DNA from: CAVSXS01 sp963767715
Lineage (GTDB): Bacteria > Chloroflexota > Ktedonobacteria > Ktedonobacterales > Ktedonobacteraceae
NCBI GenBank assembly: GCA_963767715.1
Contig: CAVYFA010000016.1
Coordinates: 1,178,001 to 1,242,000 of the forward strand
Length of the DNA stretch: 64,000 nucleotides
Reading direction: 5' to 3'
The position numbers and the translations under genes are program-made. Below the pieces are notes generated by a model. It ran no database searches and was not told the DNA's origin. It worked only from the letters and a program-made list of their open reading frames with translations. Numbering within the stretch: position 1 is the stretch's first letter; each line of letters begins with the position of its first letter. This document shows, piece by piece, positions 16,921 through 26,116 of this stretch.

Positions 16921-19008
16921 ATGAGTACACACTTCGATGATGATCTTTCCGGAAATGAAGGGTCAACGATTGTAGGCAATACAGTGGGGCAGGCTGACCC
17001 GGCGGTGCCGTCGGTATTTAGCGATTTTGATCTCTATCTCTTCGGACAGGGTAAACACTACAACATTTATGAAAAGATGGGCGCGCATCTGCGCGAGGTT
17101 GATGGCACGGCCGGGGTCAACTTTGCCGTCTGGGCGCCGAACGCGCTGGCCGTCTCGGTCGTCGGAGATTTCAACGGCTGGGACCGCAACGCCAGTCCGA
17201 TGTACCGCCGCCACGACGACCTCGGCGTCTGGGAGTGCTTTGTGCCGGGTATGCGGGAGGGCGCGCTCTACAAATATGCCATCTACTCGCGCTTTCACTC
17301 GTATACCGTGGAGAAGTCCGACCCTTACGGCTTTGCGTTTGAACTGCGCCCTCTCACAGCCAGCGTCGTGGCCGATATCTCCCGCCACCACTGGGAGGAT
17401 GGCGAGTGGATGGAACAGCGTGAGAAACACCAGCGCCTCGATTCGCCGCTATCTTTCTACGAGGTCCACCTGGGCTCGTGGAAACATAAGCCTGAGCGCC
17501 ATCAACCGGGCGCGGTGGAAGAAGATCGCTTCCAGACCTACCGCGAGCTGGCGGTCGATCTGGCCGACTACTGCCTCGATATGGGCTTCACGCACATCGA
17601 GCTGCTCCCGATCACCGAATACCCCTACGATGGCTCGTGGGGCTACCAGGTCACGGGCTACTTCGCTCCGACGAGCCGCTTCGGGACGCCCGAGGACTTC
17701 CAGTTCTTCGTCGACTACCTGCACCAGAAAGGCATCGGCGTCATCCTGGACTGGGTTCCCTCGCACTTCCCCAAAGACGGCCACGCGCTGAACTACTTCG
17801 ACGGCACGCACCTCTACGAATATGCCGACACACGCAAGGGCGAGCACAAGGAGTGGGGGACGCTGGTCTTCGACTACGGCCGCAGCGAGGTCCGCAACTT
17901 TCTCATCGCCAGCGCGCTGTTCTGGCTCAGGGAATATCACATCGACGGGCTGCGCGTAGACGCGGTTGCCTCGATGCTCTACCTGGACTACCTGCGCAAG
18001 CCCGGCGAGTGGGTCGCGAACGAGTACGGCGGGCGCGAACACCTCGAGGCCGTCAGGTTCCTGCAACAGTTGAACGAGGCGGTCTACGGTGAGCAGCCGG
18101 GGGCAGTGACAATCGCGGAAGAATCGACCTCGTGGCCGCTCGTGACCAGGCCGACTTACGTCGGTGGCCTGGGCTTCACATTTAAATGGAATATGGGCTG
18201 GATGCACGACATGCTGCATTACATAAAGCTCGATCCCATTCATCGCAGGTACCACCACAACGATATCACGTTCTCGCTCATGTACGCGTACTCGGAGAAT
18301 TTCATCCTCCCACTCTCGCACGACGAGGTGGTGCATATCAAGGGCTCGATGCTGAACAAAATGGCCGGCGACCTGTGGCAGAAATTCGCGAACCTGCGCG
18401 CCTTCTACGGCTATATGTGGGGCCATCCCGGCAAGAAGCTGCTCTTTATGGGCGCGGAGTTCGGGCAGTGGAGCGAGTGGAACTTCAAGGAGAGCCTCGA
18501 CTGGCACCTGCTCGAGCCTCCAAGCGACCCGCGTCACGCCCAGTTGCGCGACTTCGTGCGCGCGCTCAACCACCTTTACCGGCGAGAGCCCGCCCTGAGC
18601 GAGCTTGATACCGACCCGGCTGGCTTCGCCTGGATCGATGTCCACGACTCGGATAATAGCGTGATCTCGCTCATGCGCCTCAGTAAAAAAAGGGAGGATA
18701 CGCTCGTATTTATTAGTAACTTCACCCCGGTGGTGCGCCAGGGCTATCGCATGGGCGTGCCCTACGCCGGTGAGTACCGCGAGTTGCTGAACAGCGACAC
18801 AAATCGTTACGGAGGTAGTGGGGTTGTAAATACCCTCCCCATGATCAGCACCCCGGGTCAGTGGCAGGCGTGCCAGCACTCGATTACGCTTACCCTGCCG
18901 CCGCTGGCGACGGTGATCTTGAAGGGCTACGCGTTGGAGCAGGATATGCACCCGCTAAAACCACAGGTTGAAGAAGTAGATGAAGCAGAGGAACAGTCCG
19001 GCGCTTGA
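16921..19008 (+). CDS. glgB: 1,4-alpha-glucan branching enzyme (GH13)
   Basis: GlgB makes alpha-1,6 branches in glycogen. The 695 residues show an N-terminal CBM48 domain (VNFAVWAPNALAVSVVGDFN, about 46-65) and the GH13 barrel. The catalytic regions are DWVPSHFPKDGHAL (region I), DGLRVDAVASMLYLDY (nucleophile Asp in GLRVDAVASM), TIAEESTSWP (acid Glu) and LPLSHDEVVHIKGSM (region IV). The family normally has 620-730 residues, so the protein is complete. It starts at ATG 16921. A LOG-family gene follows 21 bases downstream. Confidence 0.95.
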   Translation: MSTHFDDDLSGNEGSTIVGNTVGQADPAVPSVFSDFDLYLFGQGKHYNIYEKMGAHLREVDGTAGVNFAVWAPNALAVSVVGDFNGWDRNASPMYRRHDDLGVWECFVPGMREGALYKYAIYSRFHSYTVEKSDPYGFAFELRPLTASVVADISRHHWEDGEWMEQREKHQRLDSPLSFYEVHLGSWKHKPERHQPGAVEEDRFQTYRELAVDLADYCLDMGFTHIELLPITEYPYDGSWGYQVTGYFAPTSRFGTPEDFQFFVDYLHQKGIGVILDWVPSHFPKDGHALNYFDGTHLYEYADTRKGEHKEWGTLVFDYGRSEVRNFLIASALFWLREYHIDGLRVDAVASMLYLDYLRKPGEWVANEYGGREHLEAVRFLQQLNEAVYGEQPGAVTIAEESTSWPLVTRPTYVGGLGFTFKWNMGWMHDMLHYIKLDPIHRRYHHNDITFSLMYAYSENFILPLSHDEVVHIKGSMLNKMAGDLWQKFANLRAFYGYMWGHPGKKLLFMGAEFGQWSEWNFKESLDWHLLEPPSDPRHAQLRDFVRALNHLYRREPALSELDTDPAGFAWIDVHDSDNSVISLMRLSKKREDTLVFISNFTPVVRQGYRMGVPYAGEYRELLNSDTNRYGGSGVVNTLPMISTPGQWQACQHSITLTLPPLATVILKGYALEQDMHPLKPQVEEVDEAEEQSGA

Positions 19009-19029
19009 ACGCTGAAAGTGAGTATTCGT

Positions 19030-19935
19030 ATGAATTACGACAAACATCAGATGAATGGTAATAATAGCAATAATGGCGATGGTCGCAGAAATGGCAAGAA
19101 TATGCGCTACCGGCATCACAAGGTTCGGCGCTCTACCACCGAGGACGAGCGCCTCTTGAGTCGCCCTGCCCAACCCCTTATCAGCCCAACCGAGGTCACT
19201 CCGCAGGAGCAGTTGAATTTGCGGGAGCGCGAGTTTGAACGCGACCAGAGCTACGATTTCACGCACACCGATCCCTGGCGCGTCTTTCGCATCATGAGCG
19301 AGTTCGTGGAGGGCTTCGACGAGCTCGCGCAGGTACCGCCGTCGGTCGCCATCTTTGGCTCGGCGCGCACAAAGGCGGATGACCCATCCTACGAGGCCGC
19401 CGTGCAGACCGCGAAGCTGCTGGCCGAGGCCGGCTTCGGCATCATCACAGGTGGCGGACCCGGCATCATGGAGGCGGGGAACAAAGGTGCGCAGAAAGGC
19501 GGCAACGTCTCGATTGGCTGCAACATCGAGCTGCCATATGAGCAGGGTTCGAACGCCTACCTCGACATCTCGCTCGATTTTCGTTACTTCTTCGTACGCA
19601 AAACCATGTTCGTGAAATACGCGGAGGCGTTCGTCATCTTCCCGGGCGGCTTCGGCACGATGGATGAGCTCTTCGAGGCCTTGACCCTCATCCAGACCAG
19701 GAAGGTCAGCCACTTCCCCGTCATCCTCTACGATTCGAAGTACTGGGCCGGGCTGATTAACTGGATTCGCGATACGATGCTCCCGACGGGCAAGGTCAAC
19801 CCCGCTGACCTGGGCCTGCTGATGCTCTCGGATGACCCCGAAGAGATTTGCAAGATCGTGATCGAGGCCTACCAGGAGAGCTACCGGCAGGAGCGCTCAA
19901 ACCCCGTCAGCAGCAGGGAGCAAACCATTCGCTAG
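19030..19935 (+). CDS. LOG-family (TIGR00730) Rossmann-fold nucleotide hydrolase-like protein
   Basis: The LOG signature is present: GGGPGIMEAGNKGAQKGG near residue 145 and FPGGFGTMDELFEALTLIQT near 205, the PGGxGTxxE motif. Such proteins are often mis-named lysine decarboxylases. Characterised members cleave cytokinin or other nucleoside monophosphates. The substrate here is unknown. The ATG at 19030 is preferred; a GTG at 19018 in frame is an alternative. A basic Asn-rich stretch of about 35 residues precedes the domain. It lies 21 bases after glgB and is probably co-transcribed. Confidence 0.88.
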   Translation: MNYDKHQMNGNNSNNGDGRRNGKNMRYRHHKVRRSTTEDERLLSRPAQPLISPTEVTPQEQLNLREREFERDQSYDFTHTDPWRVFRIMSEFVEGFDELAQVPPSVAIFGSARTKADDPSYEAAVQTAKLLAEAGFGIITGGGPGIMEAGNKGAQKGGNVSIGCNIELPYEQGSNAYLDISLDFRYFFVRKTMFVKYAEAFVIFPGGFGTMDELFEALTLIQTRKVSHFPVILYDSKYWAGLINWIRDTMLPTGKVNPADLGLLMLSDDPEEICKIVIEAYQESYRQERSNPVSSREQTIR

Positions 19936-19950
19936 CCGAGGAGAATACCC

Positions 19951-22831
19951 ATGCCCCAGCTCCCGTCCGGCAGTATCACCTTACTTTTCACCGATATCGA
20001 GGGTTCCACGCGCCTGCTCCAGCAGCTCGGTAATCGCTATGCCGTGGTACTGCGCGACTGCCGCCGCGCATTGCGCGCAGCTTTTCAGCAGGGAAATGGC
20101 TACGAGGTTGATAACCAGGGCGATTCCTTCTTCGTGGTCTTTGAGCGTGCTGTCGATGCGGTGTCGGCGGCGGTGCATGCGCAGCGTGCGCTCTTTGACG
20201 CGTCACTGGCCTGAGGGGGTGGTTGTTCGCGTGCGCATGGGCTTGCATACCGGCGAGCCGCAGCCTACCGATGAGGGCTATGTCGGCCTGGATGTGCATT
20301 GCGCCGCGCGTATCATGAGTGTGGCCCACGGCGGACAGGTGCTGCTCTCGCGCGCCACGCGCGACCTGGTGACGGCCGACCTGCCCAAAGGGCTGCAACT
20401 GCGCGATCTCGGCGCATATCGACTGAAAGATATCGCAGGCCCGAACGAACTCTTCCAACTGGTCATCCCCGATCTGCCCACTGACTTCCCACCTGTCTCA
20501 GCCTCGAGCGCGGGGCGACCGCTACGCAGCCTGCCCTCTCCGGCCACCCCCTTCATCGGGCGCGAGGCCGAGGTTACCGTCGTCTGCGACCTCTTGAAGC
20601 GGGCGGATGTTCGTATGCTGACGCTGATCGGCACCGCCGGGGTCGGGAAAACGCGCCTGGCCCTGCGCGTCGCGGACCGGCTCAGCTCGCAGTTCAGCGA
20701 TGGCCTGTGTTTTGTAGACCTGGACCGGGTTAGCGGCGTCGAGGCGGTCCACGCGGCTCTTGCCCAGGCGCTCAATGTTCAGGAGGAGAAAGAGCTTTCG
20801 CAGTTCGATCAGGTGAAGGCGGCTCTGCGAGACCTGTCTCTCCTGCTGATTCTGGACAACTTCGAGCGGGTTCTTCCGGCGAGCCTGGAAGTTGCCGATC
20901 TGCTGGCAGCCTGTCCGAAGCTCAAGGTGCTCGTGACGAGCCGCGTCATGCTGCATATTCAGGCCGAGCACCTGTTTGAGGTACTGCCACTTCCCCTGCC
21001 CGACCCGCTGCGTGTGCCTGCTCTCGAGGAGCTTTCACAGAATGCCGCGATCGCCCTCTTTGTGCAGCGCACACGGGCCGTCCGGCCCGATTTCCAGTTG
21101 ACCACTGCCAGCGCCCCCACGGTTGCACGCATCTGCGCGCGCCTGGACGGCATCCCGCTCGCTATCGAACTGGCGGCGGCTCGTATGCGGCATTTCACCC
21201 CGCAGGTCCTGCTGGCCCACCTGGAGCGTGGGCTTGCCGTCTTAGAGGGGGACGTGCGTGACGCACCCGCGCGGCAGCAGACCCTGCGCGCCGCCATCGC
21301 CTGGAGCTACGACCTCCTCGAGCCTGAGGAGCAGCGCGTATTCCGCAGGCTGGCCGTCTGCGTCAACGGAGCCACTCGGGAGGCTGCCAGCCGCATATCT
21401 TCAGAGGCGGGCGAAGAGGACGTATCATCTGTCTTGGGGGCGCTCGTGGATAAGAGTATGCTGGTATGGCATAGGCCGGAGAAACGCCAGGACCGCTACG
21501 GGCAGTTGCAGACTCTGCGTGAGTATGGCCTTGAGCGGCTTGCCGCGGCGGGAGAGCTGGAAGTGACCAGGACGGCCCACGCATCATACTACCTCGCCTG
21601 GGCTGAACAGGCCGCGCCATTCCTCTCTGGAGCAGAGCAGTTGGATTGGCTGGACAGCCTGGATCAGGAGTACGAAAATCTGCGCTCGGCACTTGAGTGG
21701 CTCATAGACGGCAGTGGATCGGAAGTGGAGCGAGCGGAGCAGGCGCTCAGGTTGTGTATCGCTCTGCTGGGCTTCTGGGAGATACGCGGCTATCTTGGCG
21801 AGGGGTTGGCCTTCCTCGAACGCGCACTGGCCGCTCGTCAGGGCGTTCCATCTCCTATTCAGGCCCAGGCGCTGCACGGAGCGGCTTTTCTCGCGCTCAT
21901 GCAGGATGATTACGTGCGTGCCCAGGATCTGCTGCGGGAGTGCCAGTCGCTCTTCCGCGAGAGCGGGGACAGGGCCGGCATGGCCGATATTCTCCATCTG
22001 CAGGGGACGATTGCCATGTTGACGAGCTCGTACAGACTGGCCCGTCGCCTGCTGGATGAAGCGCTGGCGCTTTATCGCGAAGAGGGCGATAGCTCAAAGG
22101 TGGCCTCGACGCGCGAAGCGCTGGCGCAGATCGCCATGGCTCAGGGCGACTATGCCACCGCTCAATCGCTGCTCGAAAAAGATATCGCCTCGTTCCAGTC
22201 CCGCGGGGAGCGTTATCGCATAGCCTATCCCCTCTACCTGCTGGCGCGCGCGTACTTCCTCTCTCAACTCGATCTCGTCGAAGCCCGCGCCAAGGCGGAG
22301 GAGAGCCTCGCCCTTTTTCGGCAAGTCGGGGATAAACGGCTGATGGGCCACACACTGGTCCTCCTTGGGCAGATTTTGCTCATCGAAAAGCACGAGGTGG
22401 GTGGCGCGGCATCGCTCTCGGAGGAAAGTATCGCCGTCCTCAAGGGCGTCGGAGATCGCTCGGGAACCGCCGCCGCTCTCATTGCCCTCGCCCGCGTCAG
22501 GGCCTTTTCCGGCGAGTACGAGGCGGCGCGCCAGTGTTATAAAGAGAGCTGGCAACTACTACAGACTGCCCGCTCAAGGGAGCTGAGTGCTGGCTGCCTG
22601 GAAGGGTACGGCGAGTTGATGGTGGCACTGGAGACACCGGGCGTGGCTGCGAAACTGTGGGGAACGGCCGCTACTGTGCGCGCCGCGATCGTGGCTCCCA
22701 TGCCCCTCGTCTACCGGGCTTCATACAATAAAGCGGTGGCGCTTGCGCGCGAACGCCTGGGTGCCAGGGCATTCCAGGAGGCCTGGGCCGAGGGGCACGC
22801 GCTGAACCTCGAGCAAGTGACCATTGAGTAG
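19951..22831 (+). pseudogene. Class III adenylate cyclase/AAA ATPase/TPR regulator with a single frameshift
   Basis: The frame from 19951 gives the first half of a class III cyclase domain, with the metal site in LLFTDIEGSTRLL and NQGDSFFVVF, and stops at 20212. The second half continues in the next frame from about 20200 (HWPEGVVVRVRMGLHTGEP, YVGLDVHCAARIMSVAHGG). An NB-ARC-like ATPase with Walker A LIGTAGVGKTRLALRVADRL and LLLILDNFERVL follows, then about 400 residues of TPR. No C-terminal DNA-binding domain is seen. One base added or lost at about 20190-20210 would restore a ~960-residue protein. It could be a true mutation or an assembly error. Confidence 0.8.
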
Positions 22832-22905
22832 AGAAAGTAATAACCTCCACTACCCCTTTCCCCTGTACCACCGCCCCCCGAGCCGGATCATATGAATCAT
22901 CTACC

Positions 22906-22941
22906 TTTGAAATGTGATCGTTTCATCAGTCACATTTCAAA
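22906..22941. terminator. Perfect 12-bp-arm hairpin between convergent genes
   Basis: TTTGAAATGTGA is followed by a 12-base loop and TCACATTTCAAA. It lies between the stop at 22831 (plus) and the glsB stop at 22997 (minus), so a bidirectional terminator is the simplest reading. The AT-rich stem would also fit a protein-binding site. Confidence 0.6.
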
Positions 22942-22996
22942 CGGTAAGCCCCCAGGAGACCACGCCCACAGTTCATCAATCCCCGACCGTCAGGCA

Positions 22997-23347
22997 CTAC
23001 GTTCTGCGGCCACGAGACAGACCGGCCGTCAGGAGTTGCCATATCGCCACCAGGATGATCGCGCCGATCAGCGCTTTGAAAATGGGGACACCATACACCT
23101 TGGTATCAAACCAAGCCCCAATCCCATTGATGATGATGACCTGGCTGAGCAACCAGGCCCCAACGAGCGCCGCGATGATGGCGCCGACGAAGCCGAAGGG
23201 AAGCCGCCTGCCAACAAGGGCCTCGGCGACTAAGCCGACGACCGCCGCGACGATCAGGTAAATGATAAAGTTGAGACCGAACGTCCAGACATTGTCACCC
23301 AGTTTAATGGTGACGCCATCTGCCAGGATAAATTGTAGAGAGAGCAT
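22997..23347 (-). CDS. GlsB/YeaQ/YmgE-family membrane protein, distal copy
   Basis: This 116-residue, highly hydrophobic protein has three to four membrane segments. The glycine-rich signature LPFGFVGAIIAALVGAWLLS near residue 49 is typical of transglycosylase-associated/GlsB stress proteins. Members are induced by general stress in other bacteria; the molecular function is unknown. The ATG follows AAGGAGG. It lies 99 bases downstream of a second family member (23447), probably in one transcript driven by the promoter near 23877-23912. Confidence 0.8.
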   Translation of the reverse strand: MLSLQFILADGVTIKLGDNVWTFGLNFIIYLIVAAVVGLVAEALVGRRLPFGFVGAIIAALVGAWLLSQVIIINGIGAWFDTKVYGVPIFKALIGAIILVAIWQLLTAGLSRGRRT

Positions 23348-23386
23348 CTCGTCCTCCTTGCTAAGGAAATGATGTTAAAGATGACA

Positions 23387-23427
23387 TGTGTCGATAGCGT
23401 GTTACGTATGCATACTCCATCGACACA
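23387..23427. repeat. 9-bp inverted repeat between the two glsB genes
   Basis: TGTGTCGAT (23387-23395) and ATCGACACA (23419-23427) are separated by 23 bases. The structure lies just past the stop of the upstream glsB. It could fold as an mRNA processing or attenuation hairpin. Confidence 0.5.
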
Positions 23428-23446
23428 TCCAGCCCAGGCTCCTTCT

Positions 23447-23776
23447 TTACCGCCGTCCCCATCCTCTCGACCTGGACCGGGATGCCCCTCCGCGTGAGAC
23501 AGCGTGTAAGATGGCCAGCAGAATACAGGCCCCGATAAAGGCAATGATAATCGTGACGATCAGGCTAGAGGAGCCTCCAATCCCCAGGAAGCCGGCCAAC
23601 CATCCTCCTATGAACGCTCCGATCAGGCCCACGACAATATCGCCGATCAGCCCATAGCCTCCCCCACGCATCACCCGGCTGGCGAGGAAGCCGGCAACCA
23701 ACCCGACAACCAGCCACCAGATCACATTAGACAGACTAAGAGTGACTGCAGCCAGCAGAACTGTTGCAAGTGCCAT
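23447..23776 (-). CDS. GlsB/YeaQ/YmgE-family membrane protein, proximal copy
   Basis: The 109 residues hold about three membrane helices with the glycine-rich family core VVGLIGAFIGGWLAGFLGIG near residue 50, ending in an Arg/Ser-rich tail. It is the first gene after the TAACGC-repeat promoter (-10 box at 23877-23882, predicted leader about 95 nt). The two neighbouring copies are divergent in sequence, so they do not look like a recent duplication. Function beyond stress-associated membrane protein is unknown. Confidence 0.82.
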   Translation of the reverse strand: MALATVLLAAVTLSLSNVIWWLVVGLVAGFLASRVMRGGGYGLIGDIVVGLIGAFIGGWLAGFLGIGGSSSLIVTIIIAFIGACILLAILHAVSRGGASRSRSRGWGRR

Positions 23777-23824
23777 GACGTTTTCCTTTTCTTCGATACC
23801 GATGTATCGCTCTTCACGCTTTCT

Positions 23825-23951
23825 GTCTCTCCTTTGGCCTGCTTGGCCTGGAGAGGAAAGTCATGTACTGCTTGTAAGTGTACGGATTGAGCGTTATAAC
23901 AAGCGTTAAATGCCCTCCCTCCCCGCTCAAGTTCCTGCTTGCTGGCTCGTC
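23825..23951 (-). repeat. Long promoter/leader repeat, copy A (upstream of glsB)
   Basis: About 125 bp here align with 24970-25095, roughly three of four bases being identical. The match covers the TAACGC direct repeats, the -10 region, a leader hairpin (CTCTCC...GGAGAG) and about 45 bp upstream of the repeats, ending at GAGCCAGCAA. The shared length exceeds what a promoter needs, so it was probably duplicated as a block. Confidence 0.75.
23877..23912 (-). promoter_or_regulatory. TAACGC direct-repeat promoter A (glsB pair)
   Basis: Read on the minus strand: TTTAACGC, six bases, TAACGC, exactly eight bases, then TACACT as the -10-like box (23877-23882). The first glsB start lies about 100 bases downstream. 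The same layout recurs at three other places between 25021 and 28630. Confidence 0.7.
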
Positions 23952-23964
23952 AGTCCTTCGACCT

Positions 23965-24110
23965 GGCGATAGCACAGACCGTGCTCGATGTGGCATAGCT
24001 GGTTGTGTCGAGCTGCGGTCCTCGCCAAGATCTTTGGTCCAGATGCCTGCCGCCAAACCGTACATCGAATCATTGGCAAGTGGGAGAATCTCCTCTTTCC
24101 ACCAATTCAT
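23965..24110 (-). pseudogene. Aldehyde dehydrogenase remnant
   Basis: About 32 residues are clear: EEILPLANDSMYGLAAGIWT then KDLGED, a block highly typical of the ALDH catalytic-domain C-terminal half (LANDSxYGLAAGIWTxDL). After that the frame degrades, although GCACGG/GTCTGTG-type remains in another frame (HIEHGLCYRQ) suggest further decay. The fragment overlaps the last codons of the DoxX gene. The rest of the ~480-residue enzyme is absent. Confidence 0.75.
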
Positions 24111-24820
24111 TTGGTGAGTGTGTTTTCGGCCACCTTCTCACCCTGTTTTTGCTGTTCGCTTGCTGAGTCGTCAGCGAGCGGTTTTTTCATTGTTGGCGTC
24201 TCAGACAACTGCTTTCCTGCAAGACGGCCTGTCCATGGCGTGCCTAGCAGCGGCAATACGTAGCGGTCGAGTCCATAGTAGCCGCCAATGCGCCATGCCA
24301 GGATCAGGAACAGAGCCAGAAACCCAAGAATGGGATTCGTACTCACCGCGCCAGCCAGGATGTAATTCAGGTTCATAAAGACGCCGAAGAACGCGGCGAT
24401 CCCTGTCAAGAGGCCCAGGATCAGGGCGATTCCCACAAGTACCTCACCAAAGGTGATGATGTAGGCAAACAAGGCGGCATGCGGAAGCACAACACTTTGC
24501 AGGAAGGACGCGTACCAGCCCTGCACGGCTGGATGTGCGCCGGTGGCCTGGGCCACCGCGCCCCCGACAAAGCCTTTGATCGCAGTCCCATCATGGCCGC
24601 TGAAGACCCACGCGCTGCCCGTGGATTGTCCAAAACTGCCGAAGCTGATGGAATGGCCGGTCAGTTTTTCCCACCCGGCGGTCAGCCACTCATAGCCAAC
24701 GTACACACGAACAATCAACCAGAGCCAGGCCATACGCGTATCGGCAAACAAAAACCTCGCGAGAGGGGGTTCAGGGATTTGTGTGGCAGCCCGTGGCTGC
24801 ATAAACTGTGTGGTACTCAT
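24107..24820 (-). CDS. DoxX-family membrane protein
   Basis: The protein starts at ATG 24820 (MSTTQFMQPRAATQIP) and has about 237 residues with four to five membrane helices. MAWLWLIVRVYVGYEWLTAG and the following WEKLTG near residue 30, together with the later FGEVLVGIALILGLLTGIAA, fit the DoxX family, which includes thiosulfate:quinone oxidoreductase subunits and oxidoreductase partners. The exact function is not readable. The C-terminal tail (SASEQQKQGEKVAENTLTK) runs into the ALDH remnant, so it may not be native. Promoter B lies about 200 bases upstream. Confidence 0.82.
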   Translation of the reverse strand: MSTTQFMQPRAATQIPEPPLARFLFADTRMAWLWLIVRVYVGYEWLTAGWEKLTGHSISFGSFGQSTGSAWVFSGHDGTAIKGFVGGAVAQATGAHPAVQGWYASFLQSVVLPHAALFAYIITFGEVLVGIALILGLLTGIAAFFGVFMNLNYILAGAVSTNPILGFLALFLILAWRIGGYYGLDRYVLPLLGTPWTGRLAGKQLSETPTMKKPLADDSASEQQKQGEKVAENTLTK

Positions 24821-24969
24821 CCTAGTTTCATCCTTTTCTAATGAACTTCTCAATTTCGTTTCGATGTCTGCTTTCCAGGAGCATCTCTTCCTGCCGTCAC
24901 GCTTCGTCTAACATAACCAATCGGCCAGCAGGGTAGACTCCCGGGATACTACCAAAATGGAATAACCCC

Positions 24970-25095
24970 TTTCTCCTTTGGGCCTGCAGACCCTGGAGAG
25001 GAAAGCTATGCACTGTTTTAAGGATATCTACGGAGCGTTATGACAAGCGTTAAATGCAATCTCTCCCTGCTCAATTGCCTCATTGCTGGTTCGTC
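24970..25095 (-). repeat. Long promoter/leader repeat, copy B (upstream of doxX)
   Basis: This is the partner of 23825-23951. The leader hairpin keeps its outer TCTCC/GGAGA stem while the inner stem differs between copies (GGCC/GGCC against GGGYC/GGCCC), which hints at selection on the fold. Confidence 0.75.
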
Positions 25096-25230
25096 TCGAC
25101 GAGCCAGAACCATTTGTCGATGCCTCTGCCCGATCTCCGTGAAGATGGCAGCGGTATCGGCGTCCTTCGGTTCGGTCGCCTGAGCGCTGGTGCAGCGGGC
25201 ATGTATGCCGAAGTCGGTGAGTTGTTCCAT
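25018..25230 (-). CDS. Small ORF of unknown function overlapping promoter B
   Basis: Seventy residues from ATG 25230, with AGGAGC 8 bases upstream, 40 bases after the esterase stop. No family is recognised. The last ~25 codons lie inside the promoter repeat, and the C-terminal residues LHLTLVITL recur, read through the same repeat, after the ALDH remnant. It may be a short real gene or the 3' end of a lost gene. Confidence 0.3.
   Translation of the reverse strand: MEQLTDFGIHARCTSAQATEPKDADTAAIFTEIGQRHRQMVLARRDEPAMRQLSRERLHLTLVITLRRYP
25021..25056 (-). promoter_or_regulatory. TAACGC direct-repeat promoter B (doxX)
   Basis: Minus-strand order is TTTAACGC, six bases, TAACGC, eight bases, TATCCT (25021-25026). 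The predicted leader to the DoxX ATG is near 195 nt and includes the conserved hairpin. Confidence 0.7.
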
Positions 25231-25270
25231 CGTGTCTTGCTCCTGAGTGCCGAGTAAGACACAAACGACC

Positions 25271-26116
25271 TTAACGCATGGGGTGAGCCTCAAAGAAGTC
25301 CCAGATGGCGGCGCTGGCGTCGAGATTGCGCGAGGTTTTGCCAATGATCGGGACCGGCAGGTATGGAAAGCCTCCTGGCCAGGCGTGACCACCGTTGACG
25401 ATGGTGTAGAGCTCTACACTTGCCTGTGGTTCGCAGCCGGGATAGCGTGTGTGCTGCACCCACGTGCCATCGTTCGCGCGCGCTTTCAGATTTTCGGTGA
25501 TGGGTGTGCCAACTGAGCAGCCGTTGCGCCTGGCCCAGAAGGCGGCGCTTTCTGTGGTGGAGAGAATATGGCCGCCCGCGCGCAGCACCCCGCCGCTGGC
25601 GGGTACCCGTCGATCCTTTGTGCCATGGATCAGCAGTAGAGGTACAGGCCGAGCTGCCGGAGGCGCCGCGGTCAGACTGGCGGGCAGTGTTGCCGCGACC
25701 GGCGCGATCGCCGCGATTTTTTCTGCGAGCAGGCAGCCCAAGCGGAAGGAAAAGAAGCCGCCATTGGAGATGCCTGTGGCATAGATGCGCCGGGCATCGA
25801 TAGGCAGTTGTGTGCGAAGTGTCTCAATCAGCGTCGCGATAAAAGCGACGTCATCCACTCCATCTCGCTCCGAAGGCGTATGGCCTCGACCATCACCCCA
25901 CTGCTCTTTATACCCATTGGGATAGACCACCAGAAAATGATGTTCGTCTGCCACGCGATTGAGATGCGTCCGCCGAGCCATCCAGTTCGCCGTCGTTCCG
26001 CGACCATGAAAGGCCAGCACCAGCGGATACACGCGCCCCGGTGTGTAGGTAACTGGGCGATACACCACATACGTGCGGAACCTCCCGCCGACGTGCAAAG
26101 TCGCTCTGTTCTTCAC
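25271..26116 (-). CDS. PHB depolymerase/feruloyl-esterase-like alpha/beta hydrolase (LpqC type)
   Basis: The 281 residues fit polyhydroxyalkanoate depolymerase-like esterases: YPLVLAFHGRGTTANWM near residue 32 (oxyanion region HGRG), VVYPNGYKEQWGDGRG, the nucleophile elbow GISNGGFFSF (Ser) near 117, HGTKDRRVPASGGV (Asp) and GGHAWPGG (His). No signal peptide is visible, so it is probably cytoplasmic or the start is misplaced. The start is GTG 26116, 8-9 bases after GGAGGG. The natural substrate is unknown. Confidence 0.82.
   Translation of the reverse strand: MKNRATLHVGGRFRTYVVYRPVTYTPGRVYPLVLAFHGRGTTANWMARRTHLNRVADEHHFLVVYPNGYKEQWGDGRGHTPSERDGVDDVAFIATLIETLRTQLPIDARRIYATGISNGGFFSFRLGCLLAEKIAAIAPVAATLPASLTAAPPAARPVPLLLIHGTKDRRVPASGGVLRAGGHILSTTESAAFWARRNGCSVGTPITENLKARANDGTWVQHTRYPGCEPQASVELYTIVNGGHAWPGGFPYLPVPIIGKTSRNLDASAAIWDFFEAHPMR

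Noticed and set aside
17449..18951. 500-codon minus-strand frame opposite glgB
   Set aside because: It lies fully inside an unmistakable glgB gene and reads as low-complexity His/Val/Arg. High GC at third positions creates such shadows.
22892..23261. Plus-strand frames opposite the glsB gene at 22997
   Set aside because: Antisense of a typical membrane protein; residue content is low-complexity and the frames start in the terminator hairpin.
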